The position numbers and the translations under genes were made by a program. The notes under the pieces were generated by a model that saw only the letters and a program-made list of their open reading frames with translations, searched no databases and was not told the origin of the DNA. From the NCBI RefSeq assembly GCF_918797505.1, contig NC_092797.1, positions 20,969,372 to 21,033,371 of the forward strand: 64,000 bases of DNA, read 5' to 3'. Each line of letters begins with the position of its first letter. Within the stretch, counting starts at the first letter, position 1. This document shows, piece by piece, positions 13,881 to 24,255 of this stretch. The DNA comes from Bemisia tabaci. Its lineage: Eukaryota; Arthropoda; Insecta; Hemiptera; Aleyrodidae.

Positions 13881-14746
13881 CAGTCGAACCTCGATAACTC
13901 GAACCTCGATAACTCGAAAACCTCAATAACTCGAAGAAAATGTCGTTCCCTTCCGCAGAAGGCCAAAATCCTCGATAACTCGAAAATTTGTTCCGTTAAC
14001 TCGAAGACATTTGAGGCTCATTTGTACCTCAGTAACTCGAAGGAATCGGCGGTTTACCTCTATAACTCGAAGGCAACTACCATGTGTCAAATATGTACCT
14101 CAGTAACTCGAAGGAATTGGAGAAAAACCTCTATAACTCGAAGGATGCTTCGGCCCAGATAATCTCAAGGCGGCCGCAGGCAATCAGCGGTGGCAGGTTA
14201 ATCAGTTTATCATCAGTTAATGTTGTGACGCGTTAAAAAAAATGCGCAAGTGTTCCGCGTTGAGTGTCGCCCAAAAAGTGAGCATATTGGAGGCGGTGAA
14301 AAACAGAGGTGCGAAGACAAAGGAACAAATTGCAAAAGAGTTCGGTATCCCACCCAGCACCCTCTCAACGATATTAAAAAACGAGGAGAAGATCCTTGAA
14401 CTTTCAAAAAGTGACGGGGCACGTGGCTGCAAAAGGAAACGGGAGAGTGAATTTTGTGTACATATTTTTTCCAATAATAAACCATTGTCCTACCCCGATC
14501 GGACGTGGGGTTAAATATTAGTTCCTACTTTCATTCCCCAATATTCCCTTATTATGATAACGTAAAACAAATAACGGTTTTTTTTTTTTCTAAATTGACC
14601 TAGCACCAACCTCGAACCTCCAACCTCGATAACTCGAATTTTTCATCTCCAAACCTCGTTAACTCGAAACCTCGATAATCTCGAAACCTCAATAACTCGA
14701 ATTTTTCATCGCTTCCCTTCAGCTTCGAGTTATCGAGGTTCGACTG
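13881..14746 (+). mobile_element. Pogo/Tigger-like element, internally deleted
   Basis: Ends CAGTCGAACCTCGATAAC and GTTATCGAGGTTCGACTG are inverted repeats flanked by TA on both sides (13879-13880, 14747-14748), the Tc1/mariner target. Nine copies of TAACTCGAA lie in the first 270 bases and three more near the right end, in the same orientation. They look like a subterminal array of transposase-binding sites. The only coding part is the N-terminal DNA-binding domain at 14242-14514. Confidence 0.85.
14242..14514 (+). pseudogene. Truncated Tigger/CENP-B-type transposase, HTH domain only
   Basis: A 90-residue frame starting ATG (MRKCSALSVAQKVSILEAV) has the layout of the CENP-B N-terminal / psq-type helix-turn-helix: LSVAQKVSILEAV, then KEQIAKEFGIPPSTLSTILK at about residues 30-50. 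In the family this fold binds the element's ends, and a DDE nuclease domain follows. Here the frame stops after a KRKRES segment, with no DDE domain, so no cutting activity is possible. It could at most make a DNA-binding fragment that occupies the TAACTCGAA sites; that is inference. Full-length relatives are usually above 450 residues. Confidence 0.75.
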
Positions 14747-14926
14747 TAATGAATAAAATATCGCACAATTCGTTTTCACATCTTCTTCTCTCAGTGGGTC
14801 CTAGGGGTACAAGTACCATACTTGGTACTGGGGAAAATATTGATTAACTCAATATTTTTCCCAACTTCGTAAGTGGGATTTTTCCCTGGGACAAATCTCG
14901 TGAAACGGCTCGTGGAGACAAGGCCT

Positions 14927-15644
14927 ACCGGAGGCACCCATTTCAGGACTTTTTTCCAAAAATCTTTCTTTCAGCATTCTGTGCACATGGCTAAACCAAT
15001 TACCTTAGTGTGTCGCTTGTCCATCGTAATAATGAATGTTGGTTCGCTAATCATTTTTGATCTTACATGAGCACTCACTATTTCGGAGTTCCGAACGCAT
15101 TCCTTTTGCAGCTGATTTATTATGGAGAACCATTTTCGTTGTCTTTAAAACCTTACCTTGTGACCACAGCAAAATATTGGGTTTCAAGCATGGTATGCTT
15201 ATTGCATGCAGTCTAGTTGAAGGCGTTTCCAATTATGAATACCTCAGTTGAAATGGACTTAATGCATGATAAGACGTACAAATCTACAGAGGACTTCTAA
15301 ATTTTCGCGAGAGAACTGAAAATTCAGCCACGTTATAAAAAGACGAACTCATTAGGAGGCGAAACATTTAAAATTACAGGATCGAGAAGGCTCTCTCTTT
15401 TGTCTCTTCTTTCAAGGAGATCAGAGACAAAATGACTTTACTGGAACCGTTGGAATGTCAAGCAAGCCTTCATTGATCTTGATTGTTTTCCATATTGAAA
15501 ATCTCAGCTATAATTCGCATCAAGTTACCGAAAAAACTCACAAAAACTCAAGAATTAAAAGAAATTGCTATGGGGGGGGGGGGCATACATTTTCAAACGA
15601 GCATTTGCCTTATTGCAATATAATTCTGAATTTGACATCTTTAA
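14927..15644. other. No recognisable gene
   Basis: Unique-looking AT-rich DNA with a run of 12 G (15572-15583). No coding evidence. Confidence 0.4.
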
Positions 15645-15874
15645 TTGGACCGCGTTAAACAGAAAGGAACCAAGCCACATGAGCTATTACCAAATTTGAT
15701 CGGGCAATTCAATTTTTTACATGAAAACGGTCGTGCAGAATTTTGTGCAAATTTCAGTGAATTTTCTCCATAGTACAAAGCAAATTCCTTAAAATTTTCA
15801 AAGGAATCCGCACGAACGTTCTCACGTTAAAAACAAAATCTCCTTGTTAAATTTGGCAATAACCGATGTGGCTA
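15645..15874. mobile_element. F2 MITE, right end lost
   Basis: Starts TTGGACCGCGTTAAACAGAA and proceeds through GGAACCAAGCCACATGAGC to the complementary GGCAATAACCGATGTGGC just before 15875. The terminal GGTCCAA is missing. An F5 element abuts the break. Other copies are at 40483 and 55336. Confidence 0.65.
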
Positions 15875-16124
15875 TTGAGAGTCTTTGAGGACAAGGCGCA
15901 TAAGTACATTTTTTAAAAAAAATTAAATATTAATAATTTCAAGTAAAACCTGTCTTAATGCATATTCTGTGAAATATTCTCTCCCAAATTCTAATTTTTA
16001 AGAAGTAAAAAGTCAGTTAGAACTTTTCTTCCGCTTTTCATCCATGTAATTTTGAAACTTCAAGCACTTGCTTCTCGAAATATAAAAAACTGCACCTACG
16101 TCTCTTGCCTTCCAAGTCCCTCAA
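15875..16124. mobile_element. F5 foldback MITE
   Basis: TTGAGAGTCTTTGAGGAC at the left end and CTTCCAAGTCCCTCAA at the right end, with GGCGCATAAGTAC paired to CTGCACCTACG inside. It sits at the broken edge of the F2 copy, so it inserted into or next to that element. It is non-coding. Confidence 0.65.
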
Positions 16125-16413
16125 TTTAGGGTTCTAGACGAGGAGACAAGGCTGAACTATGTAGCACTCTCCAAAGTGACAGGTCTGAAGCCCTCCACAG
16201 AAGTTCTCAGAGATTTACACCATGAGATTTTCACTGCGATTTTCGCTCATTCTTCCCCTTAGTAAATAATCAAAAATGCATCACTTTATCAACCCCTGAA
16301 GTACCATCCCGCTGGTCTCCTTCGTCCCCTTATTTTCCTTTTCCTCCACTCCGATGGAGACAACCATTTCTATGGTTCTCATTTGCACGTGCGTCATTTC
16401 GTCGCTCCTCGGA

Positions 16414-16650
16414 CGCACAGTGAATCGAGTCAATAGGAGAGGTCGGGCAAAATTTGGAAACTTTAAACGCTTATAACTCCGTATACATGAATTTTTGAGG
16501 TTCTGAAAGTGGTTCCAATGGTTTCCTCGTGAAATTTGCTTCTGGAGGCACCCCTCAAAATTTGAAATGTGACGGAATAAACATCAAAATTGACAGTTTT
16601 AGTCAAAAATTTCGTGTCCGACCATTCTAATAGACTCGATCCACTGTGCG
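16414..16650. mobile_element. F18 foldback element, CGCACAGTG ends
   Basis: CGCACAGTGAATCGAGTC at 16414 and GACTCGATCCACTGTGCG ending at 16650 are inverted repeats, and the match continues through GGTCGG. A second copy is at 29977-30204 with the same interior phrases (ACTTTAAACGCTTATAACTC-like). It is non-coding. Confidence 0.65.
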
Positions 16651-17180
16651 ACGTAAGGGCGTATCTCAATTGCGACGTGAGCCTTGCTTCACGTATACAT
16701 TCCATGCTTTCTGGGGCTCATCCGGGAATCGAGGTACGCCCTACTGCCAAAGGAACGACGATTTACGCCTTTTAAAGCCATTACGCTTCCCACTCAATGA
16801 GAAAATTATGAAATTGGAGAGTATCATGAATTCAGGCACACCATCAACATCATTGCCAAGTCGGAAACAACGTATCTCCGTCTCCGACGTTGCAGATTTA
16901 CTGTCATACTTCATTTTTTCTTTGGAAAACTAGTCAACGTAACTTCTAAAACTTCCTTGATTCTTCCTCAATGAAACAGGAATATACTGTGCACACTGCA
17001 CAGTTCAATCTGTGAAGTTGGGCTCCTTCTCTTTGAAAAGATAAAATAAGACCGGAGATTCTGATACACCGCAAAAGAAGGAGATACGCGGTTTCGCACT
17101 TAAATCGATGATAAGTTGAATACCACTACATCCATCGTTCCTGGAGTGCTCAGTCGTTGTTTAAGCGGGGCGCTCACAAT
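16651..17180. repeat. Diverged F7-related foldback (about 16865-17105)
   Basis: CGTATCTCCGTCTCCGACG and the later CGGAGATTCTGATACACCGC share layout and short blocks with the F7 elements at 36671 and 44273 (TCATACTTCAT, CTTCCTTGATTCTTCC). The ends are not clear. Nothing else is recognised in this interval. Confidence 0.4.
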
Positions 17181-17798
17181 AATTCTAGCTGGAGCGCAAT
17201 TAAGCTATGCATTCACGACTGCAAAAATGTCGAAGGAAATCGACATGTACAGCGTGCATGGAGGCTATTTCTAATTTAATCTTCCGTCACAGTCTTACGG
17301 CGCAATGATACAACTATTTGAACTCTCCGGAATGCGTAAGGTATCACGCCGCATTTGAAGGCGTTTTCAAAAACAGCCAAGTTCCGATACCCGGATTATC
17401 GTTTTGCATAGTTCTTATTATTTTGTTTTCATATCTAACCACTCGTTTATTCTTAATGCTCGTATAAAAACCACCCATTGGCTAAATACAATTCTAGCTG
17501 AAGCGCACATAAGCTATGCATTGATGACTGCAAAAATGTGAACGGATATCGAAAAGGCCAGCGTGCATAAAGGCTGTTTCAATTGTAACCTTCCGTCACA
17601 TTCTTACGGCGCAATGATACCACTATTTGAACTCTCCGGAATGCGTGAGGTATCACGTCGCATTTGAAGGCGTTTTGAAAACAGCCAAGTTCCGAAACCT
17701 GGATTATAGTTTTGCATAGTTCATATTATTTTGTTATATTCCGTACCACTTGTTTATTTTTAGTCCTCGTATAAAAACCACCCATTTGCTTAACACAA
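17181..17798. repeat. Two-copy tandem duplication, period 309 bp
   Basis: Unit 1 is 17181-17489 and unit 2 is 17490-17798. Both start AATTCTAGCTG(G/A)AGCGCA, share TCTTACGGCGCAATGATAC and AACTCTCCGGAATGCGT, and end near TATAAAAACCACCCATT. Mismatches are scattered, so the duplication is not recent. Frames inside are not conserved as coding. Confidence 0.85.
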
Positions 17799-17806
17799 TT
17801 GAGGAT

Positions 17807-18037
17807 TTTTCCGGAAAAAGGGCACATGCCGAAAAAACAAGTTGTGATAAAAACGCATCTGATGCTTTCATTCCTACTTTCTGGGCACTGATGATGACAT
17901 ACATCGGAACTTGGGCACTCATATGAACGTTCACACACCTTAGAATGAATAACGACCATTGGTAAAACTTACACTTTTTTCAGTGTTGTGGGAGGAATTT
18001 TTTAAAATTTTCCGTAATGTGCCCTTTTTCGGGAAAT
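17807..18037. mobile_element. Element with TTCCGGAAAAAGGGCACAT ends
   Basis: TTTTCCGGAAAAAGGGCACAT-like at 17807-17827 and ATGTGCCCTTTTTCGGGAAA ending at 18037 are inverted repeats about 230 bp apart. The same end sequence forms an isolated 44-bp palindrome at 18591-18634. It is non-coding. Confidence 0.5.
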
Positions 18038-19496
18038 GGACCGGTGGTTATAGGTTTTGGCTTTCACAGCTAAATTTTCAAGGCTTTAACGAGTTTCTAA
18101 ACGAAAATAAATCATAATTTCGATCGCGAACATGCTGGTGGATCATTTTCGATCATCGTTAATAAAAAAGACAGCAAAACACGCGAAAAAATCGAAAAAT
18201 TAAAAGGAACCCATAAGAGACCATTAAAAATTGAATTATTAATAATTACAGAATTTCACGTGTGACCGGTAAAACGCGTAGACAATCACTGCCACCCGAT
18301 GATATTGCATTGATTAGTAGAATCAGTGCGATGCACTGAAGGAAAGAGGGAAGAGGGGGAGGGGTGTGAATGAGGGATCCTTACTTATATCAGTACCCAT
18401 CACCTGCCTGCCTGCGCCCTGCGCGCTATCTCCTCAACGTCGCATCGCGGCGACCGTACCCAGGGGCGAAAATATGAAATACGCCTGACTTAGCCTCACA
18501 AAACTTGGTCTCTTAGCTCCAAAAATTGATCAATTCAGCCGAAACTCGGGACATTGGTACATTAGGATGCGAGGAATCCGTTTCTGCCATTTCCGGAAAA
18601 AGGGCACATACGCGTATGTGCCCCTTTTCCGGAATGCTCCTCAATTAGATCGCGGCAACTGGTTGCAGCCGCATTCATTGAAAACTCCTTCATCTCGCCA
18701 GGTATGCAATTTGATCTCCGGAGAGTTGATATAGTTGCTCGAGTTAGGTTTCAACGGCGCGCGGTGCAACGCACCGTGCCGGTGCGGTTTGTACGGTTGT
18801 TTGCTTGCCGAATTCGGTAAACATTCCGTCCTTTACGCGGATCAGCAATTTGATTCATATACAATTTTTACATTAGCATGGGGTCCGCCCCCTGGCCGCT
18901 TCACGGCCCAACCCCTAGAGATTTGTGTCTCTGCTAGCTTCATGAAATCAAGTTAGTTGTTTAGAGGTAGGCCATGTCACCGACGGCAATGTGAGACTAG
19001 GTTCCATTAGGAGGAGGGGGGGGGGGGTCTGCGCTGCCCTATTTTCTCTTTAATCCCCCCCCTCCCGCTCATGATTTAAAAAAATATGTATGATTGCACC
19101 GCATGTTCGCCTTTCTGAATCTCAACTGAATTCTCTTGGTCCATGTGAACGGTTCGGGCCCCCATCTCCTCCTTCCATTTAAAGTTAGATAATGTTTGGC
19201 GTAACTTCAAGATGTTTGAGTGGCCTCTGAATATTCCATTTTGGGGCTCAATTTATTTTTGGGTCTGTGTTTATCATGAAAACGAACCAATGTCCGGCGG
19301 GCCGTCTTAAGATTTCAGATAAATCCCAAATAAACCGGACCTTACTGGAACGCCTTCAGTTTACACACACGCAACAATGGTACCACGTTTGAATCGACAT
19401 TGTAAACCAGGCGCTTCCAAAATGATTTTCTTTCTTTTGTCAAACCCAAACCACAGTAATTTAATACAGTGCTAACCAAAAGCTCTTCATTAGTAT
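18038..19496. other. No recognisable gene; 44-bp palindrome and G-run
   Basis: A near-perfect palindrome occupies 18591-18634 (arms TTCCGGAAAAAGGGCACATA, one mismatch, no loop). A run of 12 G is at 19016-19027. No coding evidence in the remainder. Confidence 0.45.
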
Positions 19497-19830
19497 AATT
19501 TTTTATTTTCCCCATTCATATTTAATTTTTATCTATTTTATAACTTCATAAAATTCAACAAGGATATGAATTTTGCTTTAACTTGCTTTCAGTGGTATCA
19601 TTTCTTGTTGATCAGAAACACAAAGGGGCGAAGAGGATAGAAGAGAAGAAGAGAAAGATTTTACATTTTTATGATTTTTTTATTTTACTCATTTATATTT
19701 CATTTTTATTTGTCTTATAATTCCATTAAGAACAACAAGGACACACATTTTGCTGTAATTTGGTTTCAGTGTCTTCATTTCTTGTGGACCTGAAATACAA
19801 AGGGGCAGAGAGGCAGGAAGAGGTATGCCA
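19497..19830. repeat. Two-copy tandem duplication, period 177 bp
   Basis: The strings CAGTGGTATCATTTCTTG (from 19590) and CAGTGTCTTCATTTCTTG (from 19767) anchor two diverged copies, both ending in ACAAAGGGGC and neighbouring A/G-rich DNA. On the minus strand, TTTGTATTTCAG in the second copy is a plausible splice acceptor. The minus-strand open frame to 20009 is unrecognised. Confidence 0.65.
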
Positions 19831-20084
19831 GTAAGCACTTTAAAATTATGCTGAGAGCAGTTCCCAATCTCCTCCTGTTGAATATACAGCCCCTCGGAAC
19901 CTGAAACATTAAAATAAATCCGATGATTAAACTTAGAAAATAGAAATATGGTGTAAGAGACGGGATGAGTAGGTGTACTAGGCGTACAGCAAATGCTGAT
20001 CTTACTCAAGTATGTCTTGCTGAAAATCTTATGATTTCGCCTTGGATTACAATTAAGTCGGGACGTGCAAAAACCGCTATGATG

Positions 20085-20118
<34 letters not shown>

Positions 20119-20301
20119 AGGACGATGATTAACCATGGGTTTTTGCATGGTGTGATGGTTCCGGCAAAGTCTATTGAAAGAGAGAACTGTTAGTTTTTAA
20201 GAGGTAATACTATTCGCACTCTTAGTTAGATTTGTTGCCGACGCGCTGAAATTGAAGGCGAGATTTAAGTCGACGATACCTAGCTATCATTAGAATCATA
20301 T

Positions 20302-20697
20302 TTAGTTTATTGGCTCCGTCAGAGCATGCACTGGGTGAGGGTTTCGAATTGCTTGATATTTGTGCTCCCCGGTAGATTTGATTAGAATCCCTTTATAGAG
20401 AGAGTCGAGACAACGCGGCTTATGGATGTCACGAACGGGAATAAGATTACACAAATCGGACGTTTTTTGTAATCTTTGATCAACCCATTCCCGAATTCCT
20501 GTCTCCGTTCTTTCTCTCATTCCATTTGTTCCTTGCCGTACCCCCAATTTCCATTCCAGTTTACAATCTTTGCAATTTGTAAAAATGCAATCTTTATTCC
20601 CGTTTGTGACATTGTAAAGGCCTAAAATACGGGAACCAATCAGGAATGGATTCGCATTGTCTTTACTCTCAGTATAAAGGGACTCTAGATTTGATAC
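20302..20697 (-). other. Unrecognised 131-codon open frame without ATG
   Basis: From the minus-strand TAA at 20698-20700 to the stop at 20302 there are 131 uninterrupted sense codons. They include DCIFTNCKDCKLEW (a CxxC pair) and REWVDQRLQKTSD. There is no ATG near its beginning, so if real it would be an exon. The composition looks protein-like but I recognise no family; chance is quite possible. Confidence 0.2.
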
Positions 20698-21016
20698 TTA
20701 TTGTTACTCTTCGTTACATTTGCTCCCTCCTCTTTTTCCTTATCTTTTTTCCTCCTCTAATTCTAGCGCCCTTATTATGATGGCGCCCAGCAGTGGCGAT
20801 TTTGCAACTTATGGCAACTCTATTTTTTCTGCATTTAAATCCTTCAAAAATATCGATTTTAGGCAAGCCAAGCTGTCTTAATAAGAATCGATTATTTTAC
20901 ATGCATTTAGACGGAGGGAAAACAGCATTGCCAACTTTAGAGAGCCGCCACTGGCGCCGAGCACAGCTGCTCCTTTTCTACCACTCTTATTTCGATCCTG
21001 TTAAAAAGCTCTACAC

Positions 21017-21064
<48 letters not shown>

Positions 21065-21501
21065 CTAGAGAAAAAATCAGTAGTGACCCCTAATTCTGCT
21101 GCAAGATGCAAAACTTGAAAAATTACGAGGTGCATTTGAAGCAATGGGTCCAGTTGCTCGTTTTCTCGTGATACCTCGAAACAGGAAAAAAAAAATTCTT
21201 GTTTTTAACTATTGATGTATAATTCTCGTCGGCTATCTTTTGAGACAACGAAACGTGAAACAAGATCGACAACGTTGCAAATCAAAGTGCATTTTTGCGA
21301 CTTCCAACATCGATATCTTCCCATAATTTGACAAAAATTTGAGTATTTTTCTTCAGAACTACACCAACTCACCATAAAAAAAGACCTTTTTCATTACTGT
21401 GTAATTTCTGGGATAAGACAATCTGACCTATTCTAACCAATACACACAAAGTGAGCAGGTAACAGGTATATTGCGAACGTGCACAAAAGATCAGTTTACA
21501 G
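20698..21501. other. Poly-A tract and unassigned DNA
   Basis: A run of about 42 A occupies 21021-21062, following sequence with no obvious coding content. This could be the 3' end of a retroposed sequence, but I cannot find flanking direct repeats. A matching long poly-T is at about 20088-20117. Confidence 0.4.
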
Positions 21502-21665
21502 CAGTAGCGTGGCGTGCTTTGCAATCTATCGATATTTCCCCATTTGAAGCTGTAGTAAATGATCGATTATTAAGGTGTTCGTTACGAACACCCTGTTTCT
21601 CGATTCTTTTCCATTGGTTTAAATGGCAGATCAATCGATATATCGCTAAGCACGCCACGCCACTG
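21502..21665. mobile_element. hAT-like palindromic MITE, CAGTGGCGTGG ends
   Basis: CAGTAGCGTGGCGTGC at the left end and GCACGCCACGCCACTG at the right end are inverted repeats. A perfect 8-bp duplication GTTTACAG flanks them (21494-21501, 21666-21673). The 164-bp element is rich in ATCGAT motifs. Relatives are at 56435-56588, 44962-45130 and (fragment) about 31655-31700. Confidence 0.88.
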
Positions 21666-21673
21666 GTTTACAG

Positions 21674-22568
21674 ATAAGATCGTCCAGGGCCAAACTGGCG
21701 TTGAAAAGATTTAGAGGCAGTCATGTTTTTGGGGGCCACTTCTGCCGTTTGGGGTCCCTCTTAGGAAAAGGGTCTGGGGGTACCTCCGAAACGCAATTTC
21801 AAGAATTTTTGAAGTGCTCTTACGCATATTTGTGGTAGAAAGCAACCTTTTTCCAACGGACTTTTCAGCGGTAAAATTTGTAAAATTAGGTACGCTTAGT
21901 ATTAAATATTGGTTTTTTCCAAGAGAAACTACCACCTTTTTGTCTTTTTACTTTTTGGCTCCAAGAGAAAAAGGTGTCGTCATCTTCTTCGGATTAACCC
22001 CCCTAAAAGCGCAAAACTTCATTTTCCCTGCCTAATAGCCAAAAACAGTTACCAGACGTAGCACACGATCTTCCAGCACCTGATAGGTATCGACATCGTC
22101 AATAATTGTTCGAGAAAAAGAAGAGGAAGAAAAAAAGAATAATCGTAGAAAACCTTGAGGCGGGGGTGGCCTCCCCCTCTCCCCTTACACACGCCGCCAC
22201 CGTTTGAATGTCAGTTTTGGGAGTCCTCAAGGACCTTACACCCTGCGTACACCGCTGAATTGTTTAATTTTCAGACTGTATAGGGCCCCTTTTCTTGCTC
22301 GAGGCTTCAACCCTCAGAGGCCGTGGGGGCAAGCCGATAAACTTGATTAATTCAGTTTTGATTTTCGGGACCCTTCATTTTGCCCAGACTCCATTTAAAT
22401 CTTTGAATACCATAATTTTTAGGTCTCGCGGACTCCTCCGTTGCTTTTGAAGCTTTTAGGCACCCGTTAATACAGCGAATGTTTTATAAGTTACCTATGC
22501 GTCTTTCGGAGACTCCAATTTCAAATCAGCGACCCTGCTTTATTCGTCGCATTAGTGGATAATACTAC
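21674..22568. other. No recognisable gene
   Basis: Mixed composition, CT-rich patches (for example 22171-22200). No repeat or coding signature that I can support. Confidence 0.35.
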
Positions 22569-23010
22569 TTTCACATTGTTTCTCACTCATGCAAACGCCT
22601 TCAATATCTCGATTGGCAATTTAAGCTCCTTGGGAGCAGTAATTGTTGCGCGCAACATTGCGACTACGTTTACTTTAGTTTATTCATAGCTGTGACGGCT
22701 CAATACTTCATTCACATCGTTTTTAACCCGCTCTAACGAGTTCGCCTTCAGTATCTCGATAGGCAGTGTGAGCGGCCTGGGTAATAGTTGCTCCTCTTTT
22801 TTTGGTAATAAAAAAACGACGTTCACTCAATTTGTAAATAGCCGAGGCGGTTTAATCTTCGCTCCCATTGTTTCTCATTCGCTAGGACCAGTTCGCCTTC
22901 AATACATGGATAGGCAATGTGAGCGGCTTGGGAGCAGTAACAGTTGCTTGCAGCAGTTTTATCATGTGTACAGGGCGGCATCAGTGTACTGATGCCACCC
23001 TTTTCTTACA
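22569..23010 (+). repeat. Three-copy diverged tandem repeat, period about 147-151 bp
   Basis: The phrase CGCCTTCA(A/G)TA recurs at 22596, 22743 and 22894, each time preceded by a CA(C/T)(A/T)TTGTTTCTCA-like block. The phrase GGGAGCAGTAA follows in copies 1 and 3. The copies have drifted. A shared origin by tandem duplication is clear; function is unknown. Confidence 0.65.
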
Positions 23011-24002
23011 ATCCGTTAACTTGTATAAAAAAATGGCCTAACGCTCCCCATGACCCCCCTTTCCCCTAGAGCGTTACGCATTGCATGGGCGGCCTCTTAC
23101 TTTGGGAGAGCAATGGATATTCAGACCAGTCTGCCGAGAGGCTGGTTGAACCGTTTCAACCGTTTGGCCAATGTTTATAAGCATGTGGTTTGTGGTCAGT
23201 CGCAACCACCGGCTCATAGAAGGTCAGAGAGAAAAAATTATTTAATGGCAGAAAGTTAATTTCAAGAGGCCAATGGTCAATATTTCAAAAAATTACCTGT
23301 AGGTATGACATATTGTGTTTGCGGATCGTTGTCATTCAGTACAGAGCTTTGTCCTGAGGATTCCAAGCAATATGATATGTAGACCAGACAAATCTATGAT
23401 GAAACTGTGAACCCTGGATCTCGGTTGCATTTTCTGTCACTACCGGCTATAAAAAGTTTGAAGAAATTGTATAGCCGGCTATAGAAAGCTATTGGAAATA
23501 TATGAACCGGCTTTAAATCTATGGTATTTTGGAACACAGCTCCTATAGCCAATTTTTACCAGGGGCTGATTCCGCAGTGTTTAAGAAAAAAAAAGAAAAA
23601 AATCTGAAATGGGAAATAGTATAAAAATATATTTAAAAGTGAAAAATGTACCGTCTGGTGACGTCATCTGGCGGCACATCCCATTTAAACACGTGTTTTT
23701 TTCCTGTTTAGTTCACTCAGTGGTTTCCACTTAAATATGAGATTCATTTAATTTCAGACACCTGAAAAGTCTTCATGTCTACCTCAAGACAAATTCCGTT
23801 CGACTCCTTCAGATATGTATTTGTGCTGGATGACGTCATGCAGTACGTTTGTTAAAGGGCGATGTCTTGAACGTTGAAACTCGGCGTTTAGACATTGCTA
23901 ATAGATGAGATTCGGTCATTAAACCACGACTCTATATGACACGCGCAACTGACTCATTCCTGAAGTCGTGGAAAGCCATAGTCGATCCGCGGATGACCTA
24001 TG
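23011..24002. repeat. Unassigned DNA with a truncated F6 right end (about 23440-23564)
   Basis: The stretch from CCGGCTATAAAAAG to CCAATTTTTACCAGGG (ending 23564) matches the right end of the F6 elements at 30646, 46614 and 49216; the left end is missing. The rest (23011-23440 and 23565-24002) shows nothing recognisable. Confidence 0.5.
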
Positions 24003-24255
24003 CTGCCGTGCTAAGGAAGAACGCCGTATGAACATTCAGGCGTTGCCAAATTTCCCTCGATAACATTCTTATTTTTGAGGAAAGTTATGAATATTTTTCC
24101 GAGAAATTTTCAGGAACTTCAGGTGAAATTTCGAACAAAATTATCTGAAAAATTGGAGGAAAAATATTTACAAATTTTCCCGAAAAATCGTGATTTACCA
24201 ACGGAAATTTGGCAACGCCTGAGGGTTCATACGGCGTTTTTCCTTAGCACGGGAG
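24003..24255. mobile_element. F1 MITE, full length, 4-bp target duplication
   Basis: CTGCCGTGCTAAGGAAGAAC at the left and CCTTAGCACGGGAG at the right, with GTTGCCAAATTT paired to AAATTTGGCAAC inside. Flanked by TATG on both sides (23999-24002, 24256-24259). About 250 bp and non-coding. Confidence 0.85.

Larger units (their letters stand above)
13638..14926. mobile_element. Foldback element with AGGCCTTGTCTCCACG ends, host of the pogo fragment
   Basis: AGGCCTTGTCTCCACG begins at 13638 and its reverse complement ends at 14926. The similarity continues inward (GGGATTTGTCCCA against TGGGACAAATCTCG). The pogo-like element 13881-14746 lies between the arms, so this older element was split by it. 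I see no clear target duplication. Confidence 0.55.

Noticed and set aside
20302..20697. GIY-YIG or reverse-transcriptase C-terminal fragment
   Set aside because: The CxxC and spacing first suggested a retroelement tail, but none of the diagnostic residues of those domains are present.
21021..21062. Processed retrogene ending in poly-A
   Set aside because: No coding similarity upstream and no flanking direct repeats found.
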